Source: Candidatus Babelota bacterium
GTDB taxonomy: Bacteria; Babelota; Babeliae; Babelales; Vermiphilaceae
Direction: 5' to 3'
DNA: 64,000 bases
NCBI GenBank assembly: GCA_029262555.1
Contig: JAJCZE010000008.1
Span: forward strand, 82,797 to 146,796
The translations under genes were made by a program, and so were the position numbers. Below the pieces are notes generated by a model that searched no databases, was not told where the DNA came from, and saw only the letters and a program-made list of their open reading frames with translations. Below, in pieces: positions 35,171 to 44,829 of the stretch. Position 1 is the stretch's first letter; each line of letters opens with the position of its first letter.

Positions 35171-36997
35171 ATGGACATTAAAAAAATAAAACTTGAACAG
35201 TTCACCCCCGATCGCATCAGAAACTTCTCAATCATTGCCCATATTGATCATGGAAAATCTACTCTTTCCGATCGCTTATTGGAATACACCGGCACACTTT
35301 CGGATCGCACGAAAAAAGATCAGTTTATGGATAAGCTGCAAGTGGAGCAAGAGCGGGGTATTACCGTTAAAGCGCAAACTGCCTCAATGTTTTATGAGCA
35401 TAATGGCATTACGTATTTGCTTAATTTAATTGACACTCCCGGACACGTAGATTTTAGCTATGAAGTATCCCGTTCATTATATGCGTGCCAAGGAGCGCTC
35501 TTACTAGTTGATGCAGCGCAAGGCGTGCAAGCGCAAACGATGGCAAATTTTTATTTAGCATTCGAGCAAGATCTGCAAATAATACCTATCATTAATAAAA
35601 TTGATTTGCCGACTGCGGATGTCCCCCGGATTGAAAAAGAGCTTGATACGCTTTTTGATTTCAAACCAGAAGAAATTATTCCTGCATCTGCAAAATCTGG
35701 TATTGGTATTCCTGAAATTCTTGATGCGACTATTAATCGTATTTCCAGCCCAAACGGCTCTCTTGATAAACCACTCAAAGCACTTCTTTTTGATTCTTGG
35801 TTTGATGAATATCGAGGCGTAATCTGTTTGATTGCACTGCATGATGGAGTTATTAAAAAAGGCGACCACATACGATTGGCACAAGCAGATATTGCATACG
35901 AAGTACTGGAGCTTGGGCTTATGTATCCCGAGCCTACTCCTATGCCGGCGCTCTATCCGGGGCAAGTGGGCTACCTAATAACTGGAATGAAAAGCGTAAA
36001 AGAAGCAAAAATTGGTGATACTATTTGCCATGCTAAAAAACCGGTTGAGCCCCTTCCTGGATTTAAAGACGCAAAGCCAATGGTATTTGCCGGGCTGTAT
36101 CCGGTTGATAGTGAAGAGTTTGAAGACTTTCAAGAGGCAATTGAAAAACTTACCTTAAATGATGCAAGCGTAAGTTTTGAGAAAAAAACATCCGCAGCGC
36201 TCGGACTCGGATTTAGATGTGGCTTTCTCGGGTTGCTTCATATGGATGTATTCAAACAGCGCCTTGAGCAAGAATATGGTCTTACTGTAATCCCAACCGC
36301 ACCCAGCGTATTATATAAGGTGAAACTTGATCACTCTGACGATATTATCGATATCGAAAACCCATCTGAATTTCCTGATCCAGGAGTAATCGATACCGTG
36401 TATGAACCGGTAATTAATGCAACGATTATTGTGCCCAAAGAGTATCTTGGCAGCCTGATTAAACTGTGCGAAGAAAAGCGTGGCATGCAGCAAGGTATGT
36501 CTTACCTTGATGAAGGTAATCGCGTAATCTTAAAATATCGTTTGCCTTTGAATGAAGTGGCAACCGACTTTTATGATCAGCTCAAATCAATAAGCTCTGG
36601 ATACGCGAGCTTTGACTATGAAGAAGCGGGCTATGAGCCATCAAATCTGGTTAAAATGGATATACTTCTCAACGGCAAGCCTGTTGATGCGCTTTCAGTC
36701 ATTGTACACAAAGATAAAGCATACTTTATTGGCCGAGACATTGCTGAGCGCCTTAAAAAAGCAATCCAACGCCAACTCTATGAAGTGATTATTCAAGCAG
36801 CAATTGGTGCAAAAATTATTGCACGTGAACGAATCGCACCATTGCGTAAAGATGTAACGGCAAAATGCTATGGCGGTGATATTACTCGAAAACGAAAATT
36901 GCTTGAAAAGCAAAAAGAAGGTAAAAAGAAGATGAAGCAAGTGGGCAACGTTGAAGTGCCGCAAGAAGCATTCTTAAGTATTTTAAAGAAGAGCTAA
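35171..36997 (+). CDS. lepA: elongation factor 4 (LepA)
   Basis: Ribosome-associated GTPase EF4, 608 aa. G1 is in AHIDHGKST, G2/G3 in RGITVKAQT and DTPGHVDF, and G4 in NKIDLP. The C-terminal EF4-specific domain is present (KDVTAKCYGGDITRKRKLLEKQKEGKKKMK...), with its usual Lys-rich end. Domain order and length are standard. It is divergent from gyrA, and a pair of palindromic repeats lies 50-130 bases past its stop. Confidence 0.97.
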   Translation: MDIKKIKLEQFTPDRIRNFSIIAHIDHGKSTLSDRLLEYTGTLSDRTKKDQFMDKLQVEQERGITVKAQTASMFYEHNGITYLLNLIDTPGHVDFSYEVSRSLYACQGALLLVDAAQGVQAQTMANFYLAFEQDLQIIPIINKIDLPTADVPRIEKELDTLFDFKPEEIIPASAKSGIGIPEILDATINRISSPNGSLDKPLKALLFDSWFDEYRGVICLIALHDGVIKKGDHIRLAQADIAYEVLELGLMYPEPTPMPALYPGQVGYLITGMKSVKEAKIGDTICHAKKPVEPLPGFKDAKPMVFAGLYPVDSEEFEDFQEAIEKLTLNDASVSFEKKTSAALGLGFRCGFLGLLHMDVFKQRLEQEYGLTVIPTAPSVLYKVKLDHSDDIIDIENPSEFPDPGVIDTVYEPVINATIIVPKEYLGSLIKLCEEKRGMQQGMSYLDEGNRVILKYRLPLNEVATDFYDQLKSISSGYASFDYEEAGYEPSNLVKMDILLNGKPVDALSVIVHKDKAYFIGRDIAERLKKAIQRQLYEVIIQAAIGAKIIARERIAPLRKDVTAKCYGGDITRKRKLLEKQKEGKKKMKQVGNVEVPQEAFLSILKKS

Positions 36998-37047
36998 GCA
37001 TCATTGACTTTTAGCACATGAAAGATTATTTATAAAAACAATACAAT

Positions 37048-37126
37048 CCGTTCGTCCTGAGCCTGTCGAAGGATACGAATGGTTCATTTTTTCGTTCGAA
37101 TGGTTCGACAAGCTCACCACGAACGG
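37048..37126. repeat. palindromic repeat pair of the same family as at 27.5-27.9 kb
   Basis: Inverted arms 37048-37080 (core CGTCCTGAGCCTGTCGAAGG) and 37094-37126 (core GGTTCGACAAGCTCACCACG) separated by only 13 bases. The right arm is diverged. It lies between lepA and the DUF155-like gene. Confidence 0.8.
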
Positions 37127-37146
37127 GGTTAAGGAGCATAATCGGT

Positions 37147-38250
37147 ATGCAAGAATCATCGCACTCTCCGGCAATCGATCAAAATCATGAATTTTCTGGC
37201 CACATCTATATCTTCCACGCCTTTGATGTAGGTGATGATATTAATCTAGAAAAGGTTGAAGCGCTGCGTGCCATTAAAACTGTGCCGCTCTCGTTGCCAA
37301 AATACTTTAAAAACTATAATGCTCCACTTGCAATCGAGCTTCCTCATCCCAATGAAAGTGCTCGCTGTATCAGCGTAAAATTGCATAATTTTGGTGCAGT
37401 GTCTCTCACGTATAAAATTCCATTTACCGGCACGTTGGAAGATTTTCGAAACGAATTTTATGAAGAGTATTATCAATATCAAGAGCAAAGCGTAACTGAT
37501 CTCAAATTAATTTATAAAAAAATTGAAAAATATATTACACAGCCAAAATTTTTCCACACTCGCTCCTCATATAACATTATTCAAATAAATCCCGAGCCGA
37601 AAAAAATTGATCTTACTCAATTGCAAAAACAATTTGGTAGCGTAATCGCTTCCACCATTCGATTTGAGACAGAAACACTCTCTGAGTATCAGCGCAATGA
37701 AATCCTTGATTCTGCAATTGGCTACTATCGAGGAAACCTTGTCATCGTAGATACGGATACCACCTTTATATACGATGATGACTATCAAGATCTCCTTTCA
37801 TTTATTGAGTTTGCAAACCTACAGCAGCTCGAACTGCAATACTTTGATCGTCTTTTGGATCAACAGTTAAATAAAATTTATGAAAGTGGCGGCACACAAA
37901 AAGTCCCACTTGCGGCCTATTTTCCCTTTCTTGATAATATTGCCGATCCAGTAGCAAAACTTGGAAAATTAAAAGTTGATATTTCCGTAATCACTGAACG
38001 ATTAGAAGGAAGTATCAAAATTGCCGGCGATCCATACTATTCAGAATTTTATGAGCAGCTCATCAAAAAACTGGATATTAAACTCTGGCAAGATTCAATT
38101 GAACGTAAATTAGATATCATTAAAGATGTATTGGTAATCTACCAACACAAAACAGACGTGATTCGAGAAAATATTCTTGAAGTGTTGATTGTTATTTTGA
38201 TTTTCATCGAACTAGTAATTGGTATTTTGCATTATGTAAAAGGGAGCTAA
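37147..38250 (+). CDS. DUF155/RMD1-like membrane-anchored protein
   Basis: 367 aa without a signal peptide. The C-terminal third has a long helix (IERKLDIIKDVLVIYQHKTD...) running into a membrane anchor (ENILEVLIVILIFIELVIGIL, about 341-361). This matches the DUF155/RMD1 architecture, whose eukaryotic members (RMND1, Rmd1) are mitochondrial or microtubule-associated. The AIGYYRGN segment near residue 190 also fits. The match is by pattern, so the family is probable, not certain. AAGGAG is about ten bases upstream. It stands alone, converging with the small secreted gene at 38265. Confidence 0.65.
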   Translation: MQESSHSPAIDQNHEFSGHIYIFHAFDVGDDINLEKVEALRAIKTVPLSLPKYFKNYNAPLAIELPHPNESARCISVKLHNFGAVSLTYKIPFTGTLEDFRNEFYEEYYQYQEQSVTDLKLIYKKIEKYITQPKFFHTRSSYNIIQINPEPKKIDLTQLQKQFGSVIASTIRFETETLSEYQRNEILDSAIGYYRGNLVIVDTDTTFIYDDDYQDLLSFIEFANLQQLELQYFDRLLDQQLNKIYESGGTQKVPLAAYFPFLDNIADPVAKLGKLKVDISVITERLEGSIKIAGDPYYSEFYEQLIKKLDIKLWQDSIERKLDIIKDVLVIYQHKTDVIRENILEVLIVILIFIELVIGILHYVKGS

Positions 38251-38262
38251 GAAGCTCCCTTT
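38239..38262. terminator. hairpin terminator overlapping the stop of the DUF155-like gene
   Basis: Perfect 10-bp stem AAAGGGAGCT/AGCTCCCTTT with loop AAGA; it includes the stop codon at 38248-38250. The T run is short on the plus side. Confidence 0.6.
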
Positions 38263-38264
38263 CA

Positions 38265-38543
38265 TTATTGTGGTATTGCTGACAATGCACGGACAAGATA
38301 TATGCTTGATAGCCTTGTTTCATAATATTGATCATGGATCGCGCAATAACCATAACTACGCACGATTCCATTCAGTATCGCTGGATTTCTTCTCAAGTAG
38401 TCCGCTACTTCAGAAGAGAAGCCGCCACCCCTTACAGCAATGCAATACAATTCTGTTTGCAATTGTGCCTCCACTGCAACAGCTGCATACACCGATGCCG
38501 ACGATGCCATCAACACACATACAAAAAACAATACTTTTTTCAT
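38265..38543 (-). CDS. small secreted protein, unknown
   Basis: 92 aa from the ATG at 38543 (GGAGG five bases upstream; a TTG four codons earlier is less likely). Signal peptide MKKVLFFVCVLMASSASVYA and a mature part of about 70 residues with two Cys (in ELYCIAV and YGYCAIH) that could pair. It lies 30 bases downstream of grpE on the same strand and converges with the DUF155-like gene. No family recognised. Confidence 0.6.
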   Translation of the reverse strand: MKKVLFFVCVLMASSASVYAAVAVEAQLQTELYCIAVRGGGFSSEVADYLRRNPAILNGIVRSYGYCAIHDQYYETRLSSIYLVRALSAIPQ

Positions 38544-38572
38544 AAAAGCCTCCAATGAATGGTTTAAAACTA

Positions 38573-39121
38573 CTATTTTGCCACACTAACTTTTGCTGGC
38601 CGCAGCACGCGATCATTCAGCACATAGCCTTTTTCCATAATCTGTACAATCTGCCCGGATTCTTTTTCATCAGAATCTACTTGCATTAGTGCTTCATGAA
38701 ATTCTGGATTAAAACTATCGTACGATACTTCCGCCACTCCCGCATCTTTCAAAAAATCTCCAAATGCCGTATGTATCATTGCAATGCCATCAACCCATGA
38801 TTGCATTTCTTGCGACACTTCTGGTTTTAATTCCATCGCGCGATCAAAATTATCAACGATAGAAAGAAGCGGTGTGAGCAATTTTTCTTGCGCTGATTGC
38901 GCCCATGCGCTGCGCTCTTTAACCGTACGTTTTTGATAATTTTCAAGATCAGCTGTTAATCGAGCATATTTATCTTGCCATTCGGCGAGCGTTACTTTGC
39001 ATTGATTCAATTGATTTTCTGTTTCATTTTCAGGAGAAACATTCTCTGATTCTTGCAAAGCTTGCTCAGACTCTTTATTCTCTGTATTAACTGTTTTTGT
39101 GCTGTTTTTTTCTGTTTCCAT
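38573..39121 (-). CDS. grpE: nucleotide exchange factor GrpE
   Basis: Cochaperone that releases ADP from DnaK. An acidic Glu/Asn-rich N-terminal tail leads into the long coiled coil (WQDKYARLTADLENYQKR), then SIVDNFDRAM and the C-terminal beta domain with FNPEFHEALMQV and VLRPAKVSV, both GrpE signatures. At 182 aa it is full length. dnaK and dnaJ are not adjacent; a small secreted-protein gene follows instead. Confidence 0.96.
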   Translation of the reverse strand: METEKNSTKTVNTENKESEQALQESENVSPENETENQLNQCKVTLAEWQDKYARLTADLENYQKRTVKERSAWAQSAQEKLLTPLLSIVDNFDRAMELKPEVSQEMQSWVDGIAMIHTAFGDFLKDAGVAEVSYDSFNPEFHEALMQVDSDEKESGQIVQIMEKGYVLNDRVLRPAKVSVAK

Positions 39122-39317
39122 ACTGTGCTCTTTTTATATAAATAAAATAATCAAAATATCCCTGAATGAGGCGCTTATATAGTAAAAAAGTGTAATAAAT
39201 CCCGTATAAAAAAGCAATTTACTGCGAACTTTGCCCCTCTCCTTTCCTTTTTTTTGCTTTTCCTTTATAACTAAATTCGATCATCCCATGCTGGTTTTGC
39301 CAAATAAGGATTTATGA

Positions 39318-40619
39318 ATGAATCAATATACACGCCATCTTTTGCCCATACTTATATGTGCCAGCACCCTCCAGCTTCTAGGGTTTGATAATGCACACTT
39401 TTATAGAGCAACCAACTTTTTCCTTGAGCCTCGCTTAGAGCGAGACTATTTGACTACTGTAGATGTTTTTGTGCAAGGCGGCTCTACTACTGATGGGCGA
39501 AACAAAGAGCATGAAACGGTCCGTGCGTTTGATATTTGGGGGCATCACGATATGCACGAACTGGCAGTAGGAGTTCCCTGCAAAGATCTTTCAAACCCCC
39601 TTGATTTGATTATTCAACAACTTTCATTACAGCCATCTCGCTGCGTTACCTCTAAAGATGCGTGCAAAAAACAATCTCAATTTGCTCACTATTCAATTTT
39701 CGCTGATTTCAATCTCATGGAAGCATACCTTTCTTTTGCGCAAAACTTTAAAAAGGGATTTTTCATGCTGTTTTATCTTCCGATACGACGCATGAAAGTA
39801 GACAATATTTCTTTTTGTGATATTTCCCCAAAAGATGCAACTTGCCCAAATATAAACACACCCATTTGGCAAACGTTTAAAAACAATTTTTGCGACATCC
39901 TCGATCGCTATTGCTTAAGTGCAGATCCTGTAACTGATATCAATCTTGGAGATGCATCTATCGCTCTTGGCTGGACGCACTCATTTCAAAAAACTGAAGT
40001 TATTGATTTTATAGATACTACTTTCAAATTTGGTGTCTTAATTCCATCCGGTCAGCAGAAAAACGAGGACCAAATTTTCTCACTTCCTTCTGGATATAAT
40101 GGCCATACCGGATTTCAAATGTCTGCCGACGTAGCATTTGGAGCATTTGATTGGCTCACCCTTGGATCTCATTTTGATGCACTGGTATTTGCAGATAAGA
40201 CAAAAGATATTCGATTAAAAACAGGCAAAGCGCAAAGTGGTATCATTAAGCTCGCCAAGGGCTGCGCAAAAATTGAACGGGGGTCACAGTGGATGGCGGG
40301 AGCATACATAAGCTTTGATCACGTGGTCCGTGGACTTTCGTTATTATGCGGATATAGCTTTGTAAACAAAGGGCGCGATTCAGTTTGTCCCCTTGATACA
40401 GAAAAGTTTAGTGTTGGTATTGCCAATAGTGATGAGTCATTATTTGGATACAAAATGCACACACTCAACTTCCAATTTGAATATGATTTCGCACACGAAG
40501 ATCGAGTATTTGGACCCCGAATTTCTGCTTACTACAATATGATAGTTGGTGGAAAACGCATATTCACTACTGATGTTGGTGGAGCAAACATCGGCCTTGA
40601 ACTTGCCTGGGATTTATAA
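39318..40619 (+). CDS. exported beta-barrel-type protein
   Basis: 433 aa with signal peptide MNQYTRHLLPILICASTLQL. The mature protein alternates aromatic and polar residues in beta-strand fashion and ends IGLELAWDL, compatible with an outer-membrane barrel. It resembles the OMP array only in general plan (an IPSG block where the array has APTG, Cys pairs, an aromatic end), so it is at most a distant relative. The start at 39318 has AAGGAT six to eight bases upstream. The 951 aa exported protein follows after 33 bases, so the two probably function together. Confidence 0.65.
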   Translation: MNQYTRHLLPILICASTLQLLGFDNAHFYRATNFFLEPRLERDYLTTVDVFVQGGSTTDGRNKEHETVRAFDIWGHHDMHELAVGVPCKDLSNPLDLIIQQLSLQPSRCVTSKDACKKQSQFAHYSIFADFNLMEAYLSFAQNFKKGFFMLFYLPIRRMKVDNISFCDISPKDATCPNINTPIWQTFKNNFCDILDRYCLSADPVTDINLGDASIALGWTHSFQKTEVIDFIDTTFKFGVLIPSGQQKNEDQIFSLPSGYNGHTGFQMSADVAFGAFDWLTLGSHFDALVFADKTKDIRLKTGKAQSGIIKLAKGCAKIERGSQWMAGAYISFDHVVRGLSLLCGYSFVNKGRDSVCPLDTEKFSVGIANSDESLFGYKMHTLNFQFEYDFAHEDRVFGPRISAYYNMIVGGKRIFTTDVGGANIGLELAWDL

Positions 40620-40652
40620 CCAAACACATAATTCTGCAAAAAAAGGATAGTA

Positions 40653-43508
40653 ATGAAACGAGTATCTCTCTCTTGGATAGTGCTATTATCATGCCACTAT
40701 CTTTCTGCCGGAGTAGTTGTTACTGGAAATGATACCAATGCCCCCCGAGCATTTAAAACTGCAGTAACCGCCCAAACATATGATCGCAAAACAGGTGCAT
40801 TTTACGTTGGCCTTTCTTCTGGCACAGATACATATACTCTTTCGCAAGCGCCACGCCCATCATTTACTACTATTCCGAGTTTTTCTCCCGTGTTAGCAGA
40901 TACCAGTAGTTTACTCAGCGCGACCATTGAATTTTTAAAATTCTCCTCTCAGAATAGTGGATTTGGAGTCCTCACCGCCGTTGCACAAGGGACTGAAGCA
41001 TTTACTGCAAGTACCGTAACGTCACTCTTTACCGACGGTAATGGAGAAGTTACTTCAGGCAATCTCAATGATGCGAGTGGACTCATTGCCACTGATGGTA
41101 TCGTACAAATTGAAGTAGACAATAATAATATCTACGCTGCCGTATCGCCCAATGGGAGTTCGTGGGGCGACACCGATTCTGGTATCGCATTAATTGGTCT
41201 GGGAGTAAATGGCAGTACAATCACTCTTGATATTAAAGATGCTACTACCGGCAATGCCGGCAATAAAGCTGCACCGCTCGATAAAAGCTCAACCGTATTG
41301 AAAGGTGATAGTGGCGGCGCTGACGTGGTCTTTACCTCTACCTTTGCAGCGCTTCATTGGGATGACGAACTGGAACGATTATTTGTAGGCGTGCATATTG
41401 AAAGCAATTCAACCGCAGGGACAGACATTGCAAAGGCGGTAACCGTTGCGCAACTTGATTGCAGTTTAAATTTTCAAGCCATTGCACCTGATTCTGCAAT
41501 AACGGGCGGTGCTACTGATGAAATAGTGGTAGGACAAGGAGAGAGTATTGCATTCACCCCTACTCATCTTCGCGTATTGCATGCAAGCACTGGTCCTGAT
41601 TATTTAATTGTTGATTGCTCTCCAACTACAACCTGCTCACGCGTATTTGCACTGCCTCTCGTAAACGATACAACAAATCCAACCGCCGTAACCAACGGCA
41701 CGATCGCTGATAAATCAAGCGCACTCGATACTACAACCATGAAGTTTACTGATCCAGCAACTGCCGCGGGAGAGCTTCCTGTAAATAATGCGATCACCGA
41801 TCCAGAAGCGATTGTGGGCGCAGGCGATCTACCAATTCAACCCGGAGATGGCATCTCTGACATGGTAGTAGTTGGTGATGCGGTATATGTATCACTGGCA
41901 CTTACCCCAAATAGTGATACGGATACGGGCATTTGGGTATCGCAGGCGATGTTTGATGATACGGGAAAAATTATTCGGTGGACTCCCTGGACTGCAAAAC
42001 GGGTCATCCCTTTAAATGCATTTCCCGGAATACAACTTCCCGATGGATCAACCTGCTGCGGATCAATGAACTTTTTTGAAGTGGATGGTAAAAATGGCCA
42101 CGTATGGTTTGTAGAAGCCAATACTGGACGCACCGTTGGTATCACCACATGGTCTAATGGCATACTCACTAATGATTTGATTACCACTTTACGCACTGCG
42201 CTTTCGCAAAGCTCTTATTCCGTTCTTGATCTCCATCAAAATACTCGTGGTTTTTTAGATACCACTACTCAACGTTATGCGCTTTTTGGCGGCGTTAACA
42301 AGGTAGCGTTTGTGCGCACTGGAATCGCACGAGATCAAAGCAATGCTTCAAGCCCACAAACAGCAATCACTGATTTTTCTTCAACTGAAAACTTTAAACT
42401 CACTAACCTTCCAACTAATGCTGGATGCTGCAACGTGCTTGAATATTCTCGAACAAGTACTACCGCCGATGAAGATGATACGCGTGAAGATTTCACCTTC
42501 TTTTTTGCGGGCACTGAAAATGGCCTGTTTGTGTATCACGATTTTCTGAACGATCAAGGCCTCAATCCAGCTGATTTTGGTGCATTGGATGCAACGCCAT
42601 TTACCGATGCTGATTGGAAAAAAATGGATTCCATTAATGGGCAAGTAATTGATATCAAAACATCCGGCGCAGGAAGAACGCTTTACGTGGTAACATCTGA
42701 ATCTTCTGATACCGATCCACTTATAAGCACTCTTTATAGTATTCCCTTCACCTCAAGCCCAACAACTATGTTTGCAACCACGAACATTCATACTATTGCA
42801 AAAACTGGTGTTGATACTTTTAAAGACACACTCCAATTTTATGGGGTACAAATTGTAGCCACTGATGATCCTCGTGCTGCAAATCCAGAGAATAAAGAAC
42901 AACTCATACTCACAACAAATCAAGGGCTTTATCACTCTGATGCAAGCCAGGCGGCAAGCGCAAGCGTAGCAACTGTTACTAATCAAACGGATGCTAACTG
43001 GCAATTGATAGTGAAAAATGTATTAAACACAACTGCCACTACGATGTTTAATGGCATTGGAGGAATGGATACACCCGTGCGACACACAACCTGGCCATTC
43101 AGCGTGCAAGATCAATCAGGATTTAATACATTCGATCGTGGATCAATTCATCAATATAGTGGCCTTGGCGATAGCACTGGATCGGCTGCTGAATTTGCTA
43201 CTTTTTTTGATCCGATAAAGTTCAATGCTGATTCAAACTTAAGTCCGTTTACGACGCTCGATCTTTTGAATTATTTTTATTCAGATGGCGGACGTCGATT
43301 CTTTATTTTAAATCGTACAATTGATCCTGCAGATGAATCACAGTTGATGGTCCTTCCCTATAATGTAGCGGCGTGGAATATCGTTTCACCTGATATCATT
43401 AGTGAAGCTATCGTAGATGCTGCACGCAGATTATATTGGATACGATCAATTGGGCCAACTGGTATTATTCTCGCTGGCACCAATCAGGGAGTAATCGGGC
43501 TGCAATAA
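40653..43508 (+). CDS. large exported repeat protein, unknown
   Basis: 951 aa with signal peptide MKRVSLSWIVLLSCHYLSAG. The mature part is rich in Thr/Ser/Asp/Gly with short beta-strand-like units such as DTSGIWV-type segments and I-L-A-G-T-N-Q-G-V at the end; the spacing of such units suggests a beta-propeller or similar all-beta fold, but I cannot assign one. A Cys-Cys pair occurs twice (in STCCGSMNFFEV and NAGCCNVLEY), each in a similar context, hinting at an internal repeat. It is probably cotranscribed with the barrel-type gene upstream, a possible surface protein and outer-membrane partner. Confidence 0.65.
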   Translation: MKRVSLSWIVLLSCHYLSAGVVVTGNDTNAPRAFKTAVTAQTYDRKTGAFYVGLSSGTDTYTLSQAPRPSFTTIPSFSPVLADTSSLLSATIEFLKFSSQNSGFGVLTAVAQGTEAFTASTVTSLFTDGNGEVTSGNLNDASGLIATDGIVQIEVDNNNIYAAVSPNGSSWGDTDSGIALIGLGVNGSTITLDIKDATTGNAGNKAAPLDKSSTVLKGDSGGADVVFTSTFAALHWDDELERLFVGVHIESNSTAGTDIAKAVTVAQLDCSLNFQAIAPDSAITGGATDEIVVGQGESIAFTPTHLRVLHASTGPDYLIVDCSPTTTCSRVFALPLVNDTTNPTAVTNGTIADKSSALDTTTMKFTDPATAAGELPVNNAITDPEAIVGAGDLPIQPGDGISDMVVVGDAVYVSLALTPNSDTDTGIWVSQAMFDDTGKIIRWTPWTAKRVIPLNAFPGIQLPDGSTCCGSMNFFEVDGKNGHVWFVEANTGRTVGITTWSNGILTNDLITTLRTALSQSSYSVLDLHQNTRGFLDTTTQRYALFGGVNKVAFVRTGIARDQSNASSPQTAITDFSSTENFKLTNLPTNAGCCNVLEYSRTSTTADEDDTREDFTFFFAGTENGLFVYHDFLNDQGLNPADFGALDATPFTDADWKKMDSINGQVIDIKTSGAGRTLYVVTSESSDTDPLISTLYSIPFTSSPTTMFATTNIHTIAKTGVDTFKDTLQFYGVQIVATDDPRAANPENKEQLILTTNQGLYHSDASQAASASVATVTNQTDANWQLIVKNVLNTTATTMFNGIGGMDTPVRHTTWPFSVQDQSGFNTFDRGSIHQYSGLGDSTGSAAEFATFFDPIKFNADSNLSPFTTLDLLNYFYSDGGRRFFILNRTIDPADESQLMVLPYNVAAWNIVSPDIISEAIVDAARRLYWIRSIGPTGIILAGTNQGVIGLQ

Positions 43509-43964
43509 CTACTGCGCCATTCTTGCTTCAAGCATCGTTTTTATCTTAACAATAAGTCGCTTCAAGCATGCCTGTCGCATTTTATCCATCTTTGGTAACT
43601 CTGCAGATCTATCAGAAATTGTACCAATCACGCGAGACAAATAATGCAGCTGCTCTGCCAGTGGCTGCTTTTCATCTTTTGGTATATTTTTCAAATGAGC
43701 GTAGGCCAGCACTAATTGCCCCAATGAACAATCCAAAATGCGTACCACCTCAACTGATATATGCGTTTTTGATCGAATTACTTTATCCCATGCGCCCCAT
43801 ACTTTTACGCACTGCTCAGTCGCCCGGCCATATGCATTTGTTGGAAACAATGTATCAAAGCTCAATCGCTTGCTTTGCCCACCTACTGCGTGTGATACGC
43901 TCACAATGAAAGCGATAGCAAGCAATAAGGCTGCACACCTTTTTCTCATTGAATAGACCTTCAT
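43509..43964 (-). CDS. exported helical protein, unknown
   Basis: 151 aa from the ATG at 43964 (AAGGAG seven bases upstream; an upstream frame extension has no support). Signal peptide MKVYSMRKRCAALLLAIAFI, cleaved after SHA. The mature part is mostly helical with three Cys. It ends base-to-base with the 951 aa gene (zero gap, convergent). No family recognised. Confidence 0.6.
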   Translation of the reverse strand: MKVYSMRKRCAALLLAIAFIVSVSHAVGGQSKRLSFDTLFPTNAYGRATEQCVKVWGAWDKVIRSKTHISVEVVRILDCSLGQLVLAYAHLKNIPKDEKQPLAEQLHYLSRVIGTISDRSAELPKMDKMRQACLKRLIVKIKTMLEARMAQ

Positions 43965-44074
43965 ACCGCACTCCTTGCGTTCTTCATACCTAAAATCCCC
44001 TAAAAACAATGCTCTTCACTATCAAGCCTGTCAAAAATCACGGTAAAAAGTCAATAGAATAGGGAGTTCTCAAT

Positions 44075-44106
44075 AAAAAACCGCGCCGTTAAAAGCGCGG
44101 TTTTTT
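44075..44106. terminator. terminator downstream of ssb
   Basis: Stem AAAAAACCGCGC with GCGCGGTTTTTT, loop CGTTAAAA. Symmetric A and T runs; positioned to end ssb on the minus strand. Confidence 0.85.
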
Positions 44107-44126
44107 AAAATAGAGTCAAAAACTCA

Positions 44127-44714
44127 TTAAAATGGAAGTTCATCCTCAAAAGGAGGCTGATCTTTAAATTCGCCCACAGGCTTATCTTCTTTTGCCTTCA
44201 GCTCTTTTGATTGATTTTTCTTTTTGATTGATTCGATCTGATCAAAAAGTTCTTTTTCCAGTGCTGATTCCGGTGCAGGCATTGCAGATTCTTTCTGAGG
44301 CTTCGTTGCTGCTTTTACTGGTTCAGAAGATCGTGGTGACGAGAAAGAAGATGTAGTTGAACTCGCTGTATCACCCTCTCCTGCAGAAGACAAGAATACC
44401 ACTCGATCTGCAACCACAGAGTGCTTGCTGCGGTTTTGCCCTGATGGATCTTCCCATGTATCCAACTTTAAACGGCCTTCAACTAAAACAGAACGTCCTT
44501 TTTGCAAATACTGATGGCAGCTATCCGCCTGTGCACCCCATACATCAATATCAATAAAGCACACTTCTTGTACCATTTCGCCACTTTGACGATTTTTATA
44601 TTGGCGATTAGTTGCCAAACCAAGTCTGCATACTGCTTGCCCAGATGTAAGTTGTTTATACTCTGGATCACGCGTTAAATTACCAACTAATACGACACGG
44701 TTATAACCAGCCAT
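44127..44714 (-). CDS. ssb: single-stranded DNA-binding protein
   Basis: 195 aa SSB. The OB fold occupies about residues 1-105 (YNRVVLVGNLTRDPEYK at the start, then ATNRQYKN and VEGRLKLDTWEDPSG). A Ser/Lys/Glu-rich linker follows and the protein ends FEDELPF, the acidic interaction tip (canonical DDDIPF). Full length and apparently functional. It stands alone between two terminators. Confidence 0.97.
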   Translation of the reverse strand: MAGYNRVVLVGNLTRDPEYKQLTSGQAVCRLGLATNRQYKNRQSGEMVQEVCFIDIDVWGAQADSCHQYLQKGRSVLVEGRLKLDTWEDPSGQNRSKHSVVADRVVFLSSAGEGDTASSTTSSFSSPRSSEPVKAATKPQKESAMPAPESALEKELFDQIESIKKKNQSKELKAKEDKPVGEFKDQPPFEDELPF

Positions 44715-44755
44715 AGAACTGCCCCTTCGAAAACTAAAAGATTTAAAAGTATTAA

Positions 44756-44790
44756 AAGAAAGGTACCGTACAAACTCCGGTACCTTCTTT
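44756..44790 (-). terminator. terminator of the 702 aa exported protein gene
   Basis: On the minus strand a 9-10 bp stem AAGGTACCG/CGGTACCTT with a 9-base loop is followed by TTTCTTTT. Confidence 0.7.
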
Positions 44791-44829
44791 GATCATATCA
44801 CAAACACCATAAGTTCGGAATAGCGATTT

